Assembly: GCA_022448365.1 (NCBI GenBank)
Contig: JAKVCS010000003.1
Coordinates: forward strand, 1 to 64,000
Length of the DNA: 64,000 bases
Direction of reading: 5' to 3'
Source: Saccharospirillaceae bacterium
GTDB taxonomy: Bacteria > Pseudomonadota > Gammaproteobacteria > Pseudomonadales > Oceanobacteraceae
Under the pieces are notes generated by a model. That model made no database searches, was not told the DNA's origin, and was given only the letters and a program-made list of their open reading frames with translations. Positions 46,210 through 55,695 of the stretch are shown here, piece after piece; within the stretch, counting starts at the first letter, position 1; each line of letters starts with the position of its first letter. The translations under genes were made by a program, and so were the position numbers.

Positions 46210-47985
46210 ATGTCTGAACACAATTCAATCGCTCAAGATCAAAACCCCTACAGCACAGGGCGCCTATACCGGCGCCTCGTTTCGTATGTCTGGCCGCATA
46301 AGCTGGCATTCGCCATTAGTATCCTGGGATTTGCTATTTTCGCCACGGCTGCTCCTGTGATGGCTTACCTGATGGGGGTGGTGGAGGAAACGTTACAAGA
46401 TCCTCAGCAAGAAAAAATTATCATGCTGGTGGCGATGTTGGTGGGGGCGTTTTTTTATCGTGGTATTGCCACGTTCATGGGGAAATATTTTACCGCGGTG
46501 GTTGGGCGTGGCGTGGTCCATGCTCTTCGTACCGAATTATTTAATAAGATGACCCGCTTACCAACCAGTTATTACGATATGGAATCCCGTGGGCGATTAA
46601 TTTCGCGGGTAACGTTCGATGTCGAGCAGGTAACCGGCGCCTCAACGAAAGCGTTGACGGTTGTTGTTCAGGAGGGGCTCACGGTCATCTTTCTGATGGC
46701 TTATCTGATTTACCTCGATTACACCTTAACCTTTATTTTCTTCGGTATTATTCCGGCGATTGGTTTGATGGTGGCGCTTGCCAGTCGCTTTTTCCGAAAA
46801 TACAGCCGTCGTATTCAGAAGTCGGTGGGCGAAGTCACGCAGATTACCAACGAAACTATTAATGGCTTCCGTGAAGTGCGCACATTTGGTGGTCGGGAGT
46901 ATGAGGAAGGACGTTTTTCCTCCGCCAGTGAATACAACCGTAAGCAAGCCCTTAAGTTTGAATTGACCAATGCCATTAATATCCCAATCAACCAGATTAT
47001 TATCGCCGTGGGATTGGGTTTTATGATTTATATGATGTTTGGTCGTGTCGCGGCAGGCAGTATGAACAGCGCTGAATTCCTGCAGTTCATTACCGCTGCG
47101 TCGTTAATTGCTAAGCCAATTCGTGCATTAACTGATATTAACTCCATTGTGCAAAAAGGTGTGGCCGCCGCTGAGTCGATCTTTTCTGTGATTGATGCGC
47201 CGGAAGAAGTTGATGATGGTGTCATAAGCCGCAACAAAGTAAAAGGGGAGGTGCAGTTTTGCCGTGTCGGTTTCCGTTATCAGGGGGCTGATAAGCCTGC
47301 GTTGCATAATATAACCCTGAATGTTTCGGCCGGAACATCGATAGCCTTCGTGGGAAAATCCGGCAGTGGTAAGTCGACGCTGGTGAATCTGATACCGCGT
47401 TTTTATGATGTGACGGAAGGCGAATTACTGATCGATAACGATAATATCAGCCAGTTTTCGCTGGATAATCTGCGCAGTCATATCGCTATTGTCAGTCAGA
47501 ATGTCACGTTGTTTAACGGCAGTATTAAAGAAAATATCGCCTACGGATCGCTAAGGTCTAAGACCGACGAAGAAATTTTCGCAGCAGCAAAGGCTGCCCA
47601 TGCCGATGAATTTATTCGCAATCTCGACAACGGTTACGATACCAAAGTCGGCGAAAGTGGCGTTTTATTGTCAGGTGGTCAGCGCCAGCGAATCGCGATA
47701 GCTCGTGCGTTGTTAAAGGATGCGCCGATACTGATTCTGGATGAGGCAACGTCGGCGCTTGATACCCAATCCGAACGTCATATTCAGGCTGCGATGGAAG
47801 AGGTCATGAAAGGCCGGACGACCTTTGTGATTGCTCACCGCCTGAGTACTATTGAGAGCGTTGACCGTATTGTTGTCATCGATAAAGGCGAGATCAAAGA
47901 AGACGGGAGCCATGAGCAATTACTGCTTCAGCAGGGGATTTATGCACAGTTGCATCGGCTGCAATTCTCCGAAGGGGCAGAGTGA
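46210..47985 (+). CDS. msbA: Lipid A export ATP-binding/permease protein MsbA
   Basis: A 591-aa half-size ABC exporter that flips lipid A-core across the inner membrane. Six membrane segments occupy residues 1 to about 320. The nucleotide-binding domain has Walker A GKSGSGKS near 383, signature LSGGQRQR near 488 and Walker B ILILDEATSALD near 507. The position directly before lpxK is the classical msbA-lpxK pairing of gammaproteobacteria, which favours MsbA over other exporters of this family. Confidence 0.93.
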   Translation: MSEHNSIAQDQNPYSTGRLYRRLVSYVWPHKLAFAISILGFAIFATAAPVMAYLMGVVEETLQDPQQEKIIMLVAMLVGAFFYRGIATFMGKYFTAVVGRGVVHALRTELFNKMTRLPTSYYDMESRGRLISRVTFDVEQVTGASTKALTVVVQEGLTVIFLMAYLIYLDYTLTFIFFGIIPAIGLMVALASRFFRKYSRRIQKSVGEVTQITNETINGFREVRTFGGREYEEGRFSSASEYNRKQALKFELTNAINIPINQIIIAVGLGFMIYMMFGRVAAGSMNSAEFLQFITAASLIAKPIRALTDINSIVQKGVAAAESIFSVIDAPEEVDDGVISRNKVKGEVQFCRVGFRYQGADKPALHNITLNVSAGTSIAFVGKSGSGKSTLVNLIPRFYDVTEGELLIDNDNISQFSLDNLRSHIAIVSQNVTLFNGSIKENIAYGSLRSKTDEEIFAAAKAAHADEFIRNLDNGYDTKVGESGVLLSGGQRQRIAIARALLKDAPILILDEATSALDTQSERHIQAAMEEVMKGRTTFVIAHRLSTIESVDRIVVIDKGEIKEDGSHEQLLLQQGIYAQLHRLQFSEGAE

Positions 47986-47988
47986 TCA

Positions 47989-48966
47989 ATGTTACAGCGC
48001 CTGGCTGCAGCGATCGAAGCCAATTGGTATCGCCCATCTCCGGGGTTAAACTGGTTGTTATTGCCTGTTTGGCTCATTGCGGCGCCGCTGCTTGTTCTTA
48101 AGCGAAGGAAAGCTCAGCAAAAGCCTGCTGCAACCCTGAATACCCCGGTGGTTATTGTTGGCAATATCACGGTCGGTGGAACGGGTAAAACTCCGCTGAT
48201 TACCTATTTGGTCGAGCGAGTAAGACAGTTGGGTTATGAGCCGGGTATCATCAGTCGCGGTTACGGCGCTGAAAGCAAGGCGTTTCCTCTGATGGTTACC
48301 GATGCTGTATCGGTTCAGCAAAGCGGTGATGAACCAAAGTTATTGCAGCAACGGCTTAATTGTCCGGTTGTGATTGACCCTGTACGTAAACGTGCCGCTG
48401 AGTTACTCGACAATCAGGTCGATATTATTTTTAGCGACGATGGTCTGCAGCATTATGCTCTGGGTCGCGATGCTGAGATTTTGGTGGTCGATGGTCAACG
48501 TCAGTTTGGCAATGGCTGGTTACTGCCTGTTGGCCCTCTGCGAGAGTCATTATCCAGAGTAGAGCAAGTCGATGTAAGATTGGACAATGGTTCAGATTTT
48601 ACCGTTGTTGCCCGTAATCTGATCAATGCTCATAGCGGCGAATGCAGAAGTTTGCAGTCGTTACAGGGGGTGAAAGTCCATGCCGTTGCGGGTATCGGTA
48701 ACCCGTCGCGTTTTTTTAAGACGTTACAGCGATTGGGTGCTGAGGTGATCAGACATGAATATGCCGATCATTACCAGTTTACAGCTCAGGACCTGCAGTT
48801 TGACGACGATTTACCTGTAATTATGACGGAAAAAGACTGGGTGAAATGCAGCGAATTTGTGACTGATGATATGTGGTATCTGGCCGTTGATGCTGAGCTG
48901 GTGAGCAGTGCCGCGAATAATATTGATCGGCTGTTATTATCGCTTTTAACGGCAAGCAACGAATAA
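47989..48966 (+). CDS. lpxK: Tetraacyldisaccharide 4'-kinase
   Basis: LpxK adds the 4'-phosphate to the lipid A disaccharide at the inner membrane. The 325-aa protein has an N-terminal membrane helix (LNWLLLPVWLIAAPLLVL), the P-loop in NITVGGTGKTPL near residues 58-69, the ISRGYGA motif and FSDDGLQHYALGRD. The length fits E. coli LpxK (328 aa). It starts 3 bases after msbA. Confidence 0.96.
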   Translation: MLQRLAAAIEANWYRPSPGLNWLLLPVWLIAAPLLVLKRRKAQQKPAATLNTPVVIVGNITVGGTGKTPLITYLVERVRQLGYEPGIISRGYGAESKAFPLMVTDAVSVQQSGDEPKLLQQRLNCPVVIDPVRKRAAELLDNQVDIIFSDDGLQHYALGRDAEILVVDGQRQFGNGWLLPVGPLRESLSRVEQVDVRLDNGSDFTVVARNLINAHSGECRSLQSLQGVKVHAVAGIGNPSRFFKTLQRLGAEVIRHEYADHYQFTAQDLQFDDDLPVIMTEKDWVKCSEFVTDDMWYLAVDAELVSSAANNIDRLLLSLLTASNE

Positions 48967-49029
48967 GCAATGACCGGCTCAGGTAGCGGTCGTGAGATGT
49001 TTTAAAATTAAGAGTTGAGAGAGTCAAAA

Positions 49030-49242
49030 ATGGATAAGCAATTGTTAGCGATGCTGGTATGCCCTTTGTGTCAGGGTAAGTTAAAGCTGGATAGCGAAGC
49101 GCAGGAATTGCTATGTACCTTTGATGGCCTGGCATTTCCGATTCAGGATGGTGTGCCGGTAATGCTGGAAAATGCCGCCCGTAAGATGAGCGAAGAAGAA
49201 AAGCTGGAAAAAGCTCAGGCCCGTAGCGAGAGCCCTGAATAA
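49030..49242 (+). CDS. ycaR: Trm112-like YcaR family protein
   Basis: A 70-aa protein starting MDKQLLAMLVCPLCQGKL, the typical opening of YcaR, with a central FDGLAFPIQDGVPVML. YcaR-type proteins form a Trm112-like fold; their role is unclear. Only the first Cys pair is fully kept (CPLC). ATG 49030 is chosen after GAGAGAG; the upstream ATG at 49015 is less likely. It lies in its usual place after lpxK, but kdsB, which normally follows, is missing here. Confidence 0.9.
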   Translation: MDKQLLAMLVCPLCQGKLKLDSEAQELLCTFDGLAFPIQDGVPVMLENAARKMSEEEKLEKAQARSESPE

Positions 49243-49244
49243 TC

Positions 49245-49718
49245 ATGAAGCGTGTATTGTTTGTGTGTCTCGGGAATATTTGTCGATCGCCAACGGCACA
49301 CGGCGTGTTTCAGAAAATGGTTGACGATGCCGGTCTGACAGACAAAATCTTTGTCGACTCTGCTGGTACAGCAGCCTGGCATATTGGAAAGTCCCCGGAC
49401 GCTCGCTCCACCGCACACGCAAAAGCAAGAGGTTATAACTTATCTGCACTTCGTGCCCGTCAGGCAGTGTCGGCCGATTTTGATCAGTTCGATTATGTTC
49501 TGGCCATGGATAAAGAAAATCTGTCCAATCTTCAGGATATTTGTCCCAACGGTGCCATGTCAGCACCGCAGTTATTTCTGTATGAATTCAGTCAAAAATT
49601 TAACGAGCTTGAAGTGCCGGATCCGTATTATGGCGGCGAGGCAGGTTTTGAGCATGTGCTTGATCTGGTAGAGGATGCCTGTGAAAGCTTATTAGCTGAT
49701 ATTAAAAAGCAGCTGTAA
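49245..49718 (+). CDS. Low-molecular-weight protein-tyrosine phosphatase
   Basis: A 157-aa cytosolic phosphatase. The P-loop FVCLGNICRSPT carries the catalytic Cys8 and Arg14, and the general-acid Asp is in EVPDPYYGG near residue 126. Members of this family act on bacterial tyrosine kinases in exopolysaccharide control or on arginine phosphate; the substrate here is unknown. It starts 2 bases after ycaR and 8 bases before murB, as in the Pseudomonas operon. Confidence 0.94.
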   Translation: MKRVLFVCLGNICRSPTAHGVFQKMVDDAGLTDKIFVDSAGTAAWHIGKSPDARSTAHAKARGYNLSALRARQAVSADFDQFDYVLAMDKENLSNLQDICPNGAMSAPQLFLYEFSQKFNELEVPDPYYGGEAGFEHVLDLVEDACESLLADIKKQL

Positions 49719-49726
49719 TTTTTGAT

Positions 49727-50761
49727 ATGACTAATGCATCGTCCTCCGCTAAAGCATTGATTGAATTTAATAAAGACTTAAAGGCATTGAATACTTTGAG
49801 TTTGCCTGGGGCAGCTGAGCAGTTTGCTCAGTTTTCTTCAGTTTCAGAACTCCTGTCGTTGCTCGCTTATGCTCGTCAGAAAAAGATGACAGTCAAAGTG
49901 CTTGGTGGCGGAAGTAACGTCTTGATGCCTGCACAAGTTGATGGTTTGGTTCTGCAATCATCGATGCAAACGATCGAGATTGTACGTGAGGATGAGAACT
50001 CAGTTTCACTCAGGGTTGATGCGGGCAAGGACTGGCATGCCTGGGTGGTTGAGTCTCAGCAGTATGGTCATGGTATTGAAAATCTGGCGTTAATTCCGGG
50101 AACCGTGGGTGCATCTCCTATTCAGAATATCGGTGCTTACGGTGTTGAAGTTGCCGATGTGCTTGACGAAGTGCAGGGTGTTTGCCTGAGTTCGATGCAG
50201 CTGATGACGTTATCGAAAAACGACTGCCGCTTTGGTTATCGTGATTCGATTTTTAAACGCGAGCTAAAGAATGACTTTATTGTTACTTCGGTAACCTTTC
50301 GTTTGACGAAATCATTTAACCCAAATGTTAGCTATGGTCCTCTGGCTCAGTGGGCGTCGGAGAATTCAGGGTTTTTTCCTCAGGATCTGATCAATCAGGT
50401 ATGCGCAATTCGTTCTTCAAAATTACCCGACCCGGTAGAAATTCCCAATGCCGGTTCCTTTTTTAAAAATCCAGTGGTGTCTGCTGCGGTTGCTGAGAAA
50501 TTAAGATCTCAATTTCCGGACCTGCCGGGTTACTGGCAATCCGATGGCAGCGTTAAGTTAGCCGCAGGGTGGTTGATTGAGCAGGCTGGTTGGAAAGGTA
50601 AGTCGCTCGGTAAGGCATCCATGCACTCGCTTCAGGCTTTGGTATTAACGACCAGTGGAACTGCCGATTTGGCTGATGTGTTGGCAATCCGGGATGCTGT
50701 TTCCAGCGACGTAAAGGAAAAATTTAACGTGGAGTTGGAGCCTGAACCGCAGGTGCTCTGA
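49727..50761 (+). CDS. murB: UDP-N-acetylenolpyruvoylglucosamine reductase
   Basis: MurB makes UDP-MurNAc, the second committed step of peptidoglycan synthesis. It is a 344-aa type I enzyme like that of E. coli. The FAD-binding region has VLGGGSNVLM and NLALIPGTVGASPIQNIGAY, the catalytic Ser lies in NAGSFFKNPV, and the C-terminal Glu is in VELEPEPQVL. The ribosome binding site is weak. It is the last gene of the envelope operon. Confidence 0.96.
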   Translation: MTNASSSAKALIEFNKDLKALNTLSLPGAAEQFAQFSSVSELLSLLAYARQKKMTVKVLGGGSNVLMPAQVDGLVLQSSMQTIEIVREDENSVSLRVDAGKDWHAWVVESQQYGHGIENLALIPGTVGASPIQNIGAYGVEVADVLDEVQGVCLSSMQLMTLSKNDCRFGYRDSIFKRELKNDFIVTSVTFRLTKSFNPNVSYGPLAQWASENSGFFPQDLINQVCAIRSSKLPDPVEIPNAGSFFKNPVVSAAVAEKLRSQFPDLPGYWQSDGSVKLAAGWLIEQAGWKGKSLGKASMHSLQALVLTTSGTADLADVLAIRDAVSSDVKEKFNVELEPEPQVL

Positions 50762-50780
50762 TGGATCAGTAGTGCAAAAA

Positions 50781-50812
50781 TAAAAAAGCGACCACAGGGG
50801 GCGCTCTTTTAT
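50781..50812. terminator. Probable terminator between convergent murB and lpxH
   Basis: An imperfect stem (AAAAGCGACC with GGGCGCTCTTTT) lies between the two convergent genes, with A-runs and T-runs on both sides. Confidence 0.55.
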
Positions 50813-50834
50813 TTTGAGCGCACTGCAAGGGTAG

Positions 50835-51560
50835 TTAGAGAGCAAACTCTTTTAGCTTGATGCCGCTATCTTCATCCCAACGAATTTCCCAGCCATTTTC
50901 ATCTGACCAATCCCCTAAGACATAGCGGGTTTTGCCACTGTCTAAATTATGAACTGCTGGGCGATGTGTATGGCCGTGAATCATGGCATTGACGCCATGC
51001 TCGGATAGTTCGCGCTCAACTTCAGATGGTGTAACGTCCATAATTTCCGCCGACTTCATTTGTTGATCGCTCTGGCTTTCGGATCGAACCTGACGAGCAA
51101 ACGCGATGCGTTCTTCAATGGATTTTGATAAGAAGTCTTGCTGCCAGGCTGTGCTGCGGAATACCTGGCGAATTTTCATATATTCAACGTCTTCCGTGCA
51201 CAAGCTGTCGCCATGCATCAGCAATACCTTCTCATCGCCCAGCTGAATAACCGATGGGTCAGGAAGTAGTGCGCAGCCCGCATCCCGACAAAAATTTTCG
51301 CCCAATAAAAAATCACGGTTGCCGTGCATCAGGAAAATCTCTGTGCCTGTTTCACTGAGTGCTTTAAGAGCGGCTTTAACCTGATCAACAAACGGATTAA
51401 TAAAGTCGTCACCCATCCAGACTTCAAAGAAATCACCAAGAATGTAAAGCTGACCGGCGTCACCTTTTGCCGCAAGATCCTGCAGATATTTGGCAAACCC
51501 TTGAGCCAGAGCAGGGCGACCGGGCTCCAGGTGAATATCAGAGATAAAGTAGATGGCCAT
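50835..51560 (-). CDS. lpxH: UDP-2,3-diacylglucosamine diphosphatase
   Basis: LpxH cleaves UDP-2,3-diacylglucosamine to lipid X in lipid A synthesis. The 241-aa protein matches E. coli (240 aa). Metal ligands of the calcineurin-like phosphoesterase fold are seen in ISDIHLEPG (D8, H10), ILGDFFEVWMGDD, MHGNRDFL, LMHGDSLC and the final IHGHTHRP. It is on the minus strand in the lpxH-ppiB group, as in Pseudomonas. Confidence 0.96.
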   Translation of the reverse strand: MAIYFISDIHLEPGRPALAQGFAKYLQDLAAKGDAGQLYILGDFFEVWMGDDFINPFVDQVKAALKALSETGTEIFLMHGNRDFLLGENFCRDAGCALLPDPSVIQLGDEKVLLMHGDSLCTEDVEYMKIRQVFRSTAWQQDFLSKSIEERIAFARQVRSESQSDQQMKSAEIMDVTPSEVERELSEHGVNAMIHGHTHRPAVHNLDSGKTRYVLGDWSDENGWEIRWDEDSGIKLKEFAL

Positions 51561-51726
51561 TTTGACTGTTGTTCCGTATCGATGAGGTGTTTGGGCGGAG
51601 AGGAGTTTTTGCCTGTGGTGTGTTTTTCAGAAGCAGGTAACAGGACGTTACCGCCGGATCTATTTACAAGGATGTTGCCTTGGTCCGGCGATTGAAAAAC
51701 ACACCATAGGTGAAAGCGACCAGACC

Positions 51727-52218
51727 TTAAACGATCTCTGCTTTCTCGATGATTACATCTTCAACCGGTACGTCCTGGTGGCCCATGGCCATAGTGGTGC
51801 GTACAGCTTTGATACGATTAACCACGTCCATACCTTCAACCACTTCACCAAACACACAGTAGCCCCAGCCTTCTGGGTTTTTGCCAGTGTGGTTCAGGAA
51901 TGCGTTGTCAGCTACGTTGATGAAGAACTGAGCAGAAGCCGAGTGTGGGTCCATGGTGCGGGCCATTGCTAAGGTGCCGGTTTTGTTTTCCAGACCGTTG
52001 TCCGCTTCATTTTCGATCGGCGCGTTGGTGCTCTTCTGAGTCATGCCAGGTTCGAAACCGCCACCCTGGATCATGAAATTATCGATAACACGGTGAAAGA
52101 TAACGCCATCGTAGTGGCCTTCTTTAACGTAGTTTTCGAAGTTCTCAGCAGTTTTTGGCGCTTTCTCATGGTTCAGTTCGATTTGAATGTCGCCAAAGTT
52201 GGTTTTCAGCAGGATCAT
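51727..52218 (-). CDS. ppiB: Peptidyl-prolyl cis-trans isomerase B (cyclophilin)
   Basis: A 163-aa cytosolic cyclophilin that isomerises Xaa-Pro bonds. The family residues are in [15 protein letters not shown], the substrate site in [17 protein letters not shown], and [15 protein letters not shown] follows. The length matches E. coli PpiB (164 aa). I start at ATG 52216-52218 ([11 protein letters not shown]), preceded by TGAGG; the frame open to 52341 encodes unrelated residues. It is divergent from glnS. Confidence 0.95.
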   Translation of the reverse strand: MILLKTNFGDIQIELNHEKAPKTAENFENYVKEGHYDGVIFHRVIDNFMIQGGGFEPGMTQKSTNAPIENEADNGLENKTGTLAMARTMDPHSASAQFFINVADNAFLNHTGKNPEGWGYCVFGEVVEGMDVVNRIKAVRTTMAMGHQDVPVEDVIIEKAEIV

Positions 52219-52367
52219 ATTGAGCCTCAGGTAGTGAATTCGTGTATCCCAAACGGGAAGTGAACGCGTATAATAACGCCTTTTTTCGGGCCATACAGGC
52301 CCTGTATTGAGTTTTGGGCCAAGCTTTTCAAGCTTTGCCAATGAGTTTGTACAAAAAACGGACGGTT

Positions 52368-54089
52368 ATGACTGACACCAACGCCACTAATGCTGATAAC
52401 GGCAATAACATTCCAACAAATGAAGCGGAAGCGAATCCGGTAAGTAACAACTTTGTTGCCAAGATTGTTCAGGAAGATCTGAACAGCGGTAAAATCAATA
52501 AAGTGGTTACCCGTTTCCCGCCTGAGCCAAACGGTTATCTGCACGTGGGCCACGCCAAATCGATTTGTCTGAACTTTGGTCTGGCAGAGCAGTTTCAGGG
52601 TGAGTGTAATCTGCGTTTTGACGACACTAATCCTGAGAAAGAGAGTCAGGAGTTTATTGATGCCATCAAAGAGGACGTCACCTGGTTGGGCTTCAAATGG
52701 GCCGGCGATATCCGTTACTCTTCGGATTACTTCGACACCTTGTTTGATTACGCTGTGGAAGCGATCAAAGCTGGTAATGCTTACGTCTGCAATCTGACGC
52801 CGGAAGAGGCTGATGACTTCAAGGGCGACTTTAACCGCCCGGGCAAAAACAGCCCGTATCGTGAACGCAGTGTCGAAGAAAACCTGGCTGAGTTCGAAAA
52901 AATGCGTGCTGGCGAATACGAAGATGGCAAAGCTGTACTGCGTGCCAAAATCGACATGCAGTCGCCGAACATGAATATGCGTGATCCGATTATGTATCGC
53001 GTGCGTCATGTTGAGCACCACCAGACCGGTAACAAGTGGTGCATCTACCCGATGTACGATTTCACTCATGGTCAATCTGATGCTATCGAACACATTACGC
53101 ATTCGGTATGTACGCTGGAATTTGAAGATCATAAGCCGCTGTACGAATGGTACATCAATAACCTGCCGGTTCCGGCACAGCCAACTCAGTACGAGTTCGG
53201 TCGTCTGAACCTGAACTATACGGTAACGTCTAAGCGTAAATTGAAGCGCCTGGTGGATGAAGAAGTGGTTTCTGGTTGGGATGACCCGCGTATGACCACC
53301 ATTTCCGGCATGCGACGTCGCGGTTTCACTCCGGCGTCGATTCGCAACTTCTGCGATATGATAGGCGTTAGCCGCTCTGACGGTATGGTTGATGTCGCGA
53401 TGCTGGAACATGCGCTGCGTACCGATCTGAATAATAATGCACCGCGTGGTATGGCAGTGATCAAGCCGTTAAAGGTTGTGATTGAGAACGTGCCGGAAGG
53501 GCATCTGGAAATGCTATCGGCGGAATACCATCACGAGCTGGATTTAGGCGCGCGTGAGATGCCGTTCACTCGTGAGCTGTATATCGATCAGGACGACTTT
53601 AAAGAAGAGTACAGCAAGAAATTTAAGAAGAAGTTCACGCCGGGTAAGCGTATTCGTCTCCGCCACTCTTATGTGCTGGAAGCGACTGGCTACGAAAAAG
53701 ACGAGCAGGACAACGTGGTATTGGTGCGTGCGAAGCTGATTGAAAATACCCTCGGACTGGATCCGGAAGACGGTGATAAGCCAAAAGGTGTGGTTCACTG
53801 GGTATCAGCAACACACAGCAAGGAAGCCGAATTACGGGTGTATTCGCGCCTGTTTACCAGCCCAGCACCGGAGAAAGAAGAGGGTGACTTTATGGATCAC
53901 GTTAATAAAGACTCTCTGCAAATCACCACGGCATTTGTTGAACCGGCGCTCGCCAGCGTTGAACCTGAGTCGAACTTCCAGTTCGAGCGTGAAGGTTATT
54001 ACGTGGCAGATCGTTACGATCACTCTGCAGAAAAACCGGTATTTAACCTGACCATTGGCTTGCGCGAAGATAAATCTTTAACGCAATAA
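52368..54089 (+). CDS. glnS: Glutamine--tRNA ligase
   Basis: GlnRS charges tRNA-Gln. The 573-aa class I synthetase has the HIGH motif in PPEPNGYLHVGHAKS near residues 50-64 and a MSK-type motif as TVTSKRKL, where the usual Met is Thr. The segment GWDDPRMTTISGMRRRGFTP is diagnostic. The start at ATG 52368 (MTDTNATN) follows GGACGG; an upstream frame from 52314 is unlikely. The extension before the core is slightly longer than in E. coli (554 aa). Confidence 0.97.
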   Translation: MTDTNATNADNGNNIPTNEAEANPVSNNFVAKIVQEDLNSGKINKVVTRFPPEPNGYLHVGHAKSICLNFGLAEQFQGECNLRFDDTNPEKESQEFIDAIKEDVTWLGFKWAGDIRYSSDYFDTLFDYAVEAIKAGNAYVCNLTPEEADDFKGDFNRPGKNSPYRERSVEENLAEFEKMRAGEYEDGKAVLRAKIDMQSPNMNMRDPIMYRVRHVEHHQTGNKWCIYPMYDFTHGQSDAIEHITHSVCTLEFEDHKPLYEWYINNLPVPAQPTQYEFGRLNLNYTVTSKRKLKRLVDEEVVSGWDDPRMTTISGMRRRGFTPASIRNFCDMIGVSRSDGMVDVAMLEHALRTDLNNNAPRGMAVIKPLKVVIENVPEGHLEMLSAEYHHELDLGAREMPFTRELYIDQDDFKEEYSKKFKKKFTPGKRIRLRHSYVLEATGYEKDEQDNVVLVRAKLIENTLGLDPEDGDKPKGVVHWVSATHSKEAELRVYSRLFTSPAPEKEEGDFMDHVNKDSLQITTAFVEPALASVEPESNFQFEREGYYVADRYDHSAEKPVFNLTIGLREDKSLTQ

Positions 54090-54230
54090 CAGAAGATTAA
54101 TATTTAACGTTAAAATAACTTTCTGCCCTTGTTTTTAACCGTCGTGCGGCAGCCATGCTGCTGCTCATAAAAATAACGGAAGAAGATTGTTGAATCACAC
54201 ACAAACAGTTAAACGAGCAAATAAAAGACT

Positions 54231-55604
54231 ATGGCTTTAACCATCTACAACACGCTGACGCGTCAGAAAGAAGAATTTAAACCTCTGGTTGATGGCAAGG
54301 TAGGCATGTACGTGTGTGGCATGACCGTCTATGACTACTGTCATATGGGCCATGGTCGGGTGATGGTGGCATTCGATGTGATCGTACGGTATCTGCGCCA
54401 CAAAGGTTATGAGGTGAATTACATCCGTAATATCACCGATATCGACGATAAAATTATCAATCGTGCAAATGAAAACGGCGAACCTTTTAATGTGCTGGTT
54501 GATCGCATGATTGATGCCATGAACGAGGACTTCACCAAGCTGGGTGTGATTGCACCGAACTCCGAACCGAAAGCCACCGAGCATATCGATGGCATTCTCT
54601 CTATGGTGCAAACCCTGATCGATAAGGGTTTTGCTTATGCAGCGTCGAACGGTGATGTTTATTACCGCGTTCGCAAGTTCGAAGGTTACGGCAAGCTGTC
54701 GGGTAAAATTTTAGAAGAACTTGAAAGTGGCGCTCGTGTTGATGTCGCCGATGAAAAAGAAGATCCGTTGGACTTCGTGTTATGGAAATCCGCTAAGCCG
54801 GATGAACCGTCCTGGACCTCACCATGGGGTGAAGGCCGCCCGGGCTGGCACATAGAATGTTCTGCTATGTCGACCTGCTGCTTAGGTAACAATTTCGATA
54901 TTCATGGTGGCGGACCGGATTTGAAATTTCCGCATCATGAAAATGAAATTGCTCAGAGTGAAGCAGCCACCGGTGAAAGTTACGCTAATACCTGGATGCA
55001 CGCCGGCGCGTTGCGTATTGATGGCGAGAAGATGTCTAAGTCATTAAACAACTTCTTCACCATTCGTGATGTATTAAAAGAATACGACGCTGAAGTGCTG
55101 CGTTTTTTCCTGTTGTCGAGTCAGTACCGCAGTGAGATTAATTACTCTGAGGAAGGTCTGAAAGAAGCTCAGCAGAAACTGGAGCGTTTTTATACGGCCC
55201 TGCAATCGGCAGATGCGTCTGTAGACGTAGTGGAAGGCACGGATTATGCCCAGCGTTTTGAAGCGGCTATGGACGACGACTTTAATACGCCACAAGCCAT
55301 CTCAGTATTATTCGAACTGGTTACGGCTATTAATAAAGCTGAGGGTAGCGAAAAGAACCAATTGGCTGCGTTGCTGAAAAAGCTGGGTGATGTGTTGGGT
55401 ACGTTACAAAGCGATCCGGAAGCCTTCTTCAAAGGCGATGTTGATGACAGTGAAGAAAGCTGGATTCAGCAAATGATTGCAAAACGCGCCGAGGCCAAAG
55501 CAAGCAAAGACTGGGGCACTGCCGATCAGGTTCGTGATGAATTAGCGGCGAAGGGCATCGTATTGAAAGATAGTCCGGACGGCACCAGTTGGTCGAAAGT
55601 TTGA
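54231..55604 (+). CDS. cysS: Cysteine--tRNA ligase
   Basis: CysRS charges tRNA-Cys and is a zinc enzyme. The 457-aa protein has the zinc Cys in MYVCGMTVYDYCHMGH, with HMGH as HIGH motif, the zinc-site ECSAMS and GGGPDLKFPHHENEIAQ, and the KMSKSL motif. It lies 141 bases after glnS; a 12-bp palindrome TTTAACGTTAAA sits in the gap (54103-54114). A strong terminator follows. Confidence 0.98.
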   Translation: MALTIYNTLTRQKEEFKPLVDGKVGMYVCGMTVYDYCHMGHGRVMVAFDVIVRYLRHKGYEVNYIRNITDIDDKIINRANENGEPFNVLVDRMIDAMNEDFTKLGVIAPNSEPKATEHIDGILSMVQTLIDKGFAYAASNGDVYYRVRKFEGYGKLSGKILEELESGARVDVADEKEDPLDFVLWKSAKPDEPSWTSPWGEGRPGWHIECSAMSTCCLGNNFDIHGGGPDLKFPHHENEIAQSEAATGESYANTWMHAGALRIDGEKMSKSLNNFFTIRDVLKEYDAEVLRFFLLSSQYRSEINYSEEGLKEAQQKLERFYTALQSADASVDVVEGTDYAQRFEAAMDDDFNTPQAISVLFELVTAINKAEGSEKNQLAALLKKLGDVLGTLQSDPEAFFKGDVDDSEESWIQQMIAKRAEAKASKDWGTADQVRDELAAKGIVLKDSPDGTSWSKV

Positions 55605-55642
55605 TTTTTTCTGCGTCACGCGAAGGAAAAAATCAGCACCAT

Positions 55643-55682
55643 AAAAAAAGCCCGATTCGTCACTGACGAATCGGGCTTTTTT
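55643..55682. terminator. Rho-independent terminator after cysS
   Basis: A 17-bp stem with core GCCCGATTCGT/ACGAATCGGGC closes a 5-base loop, with A- and T-runs on its flanks. It lies between convergent genes and may serve both. Confidence 0.93.
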
Positions 55683-55695
55683 ACTGCAGTAAATC

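Noticed and set aside
52227-53411. A 394-codon minus-strand reading frame across the 5' part of glnS
   Set aside because: It lies antisense to the well-supported glnS gene, whose family motifs and start site are clear; its peptide has no recognisable motif and is a shadow of biased codon use.
54103-54114. The palindrome TTTAACGTTAAA between glnS and cysS as an operator
   Set aside because: It is short and AT-rich, so it can occur by chance, and nothing else supports regulation.
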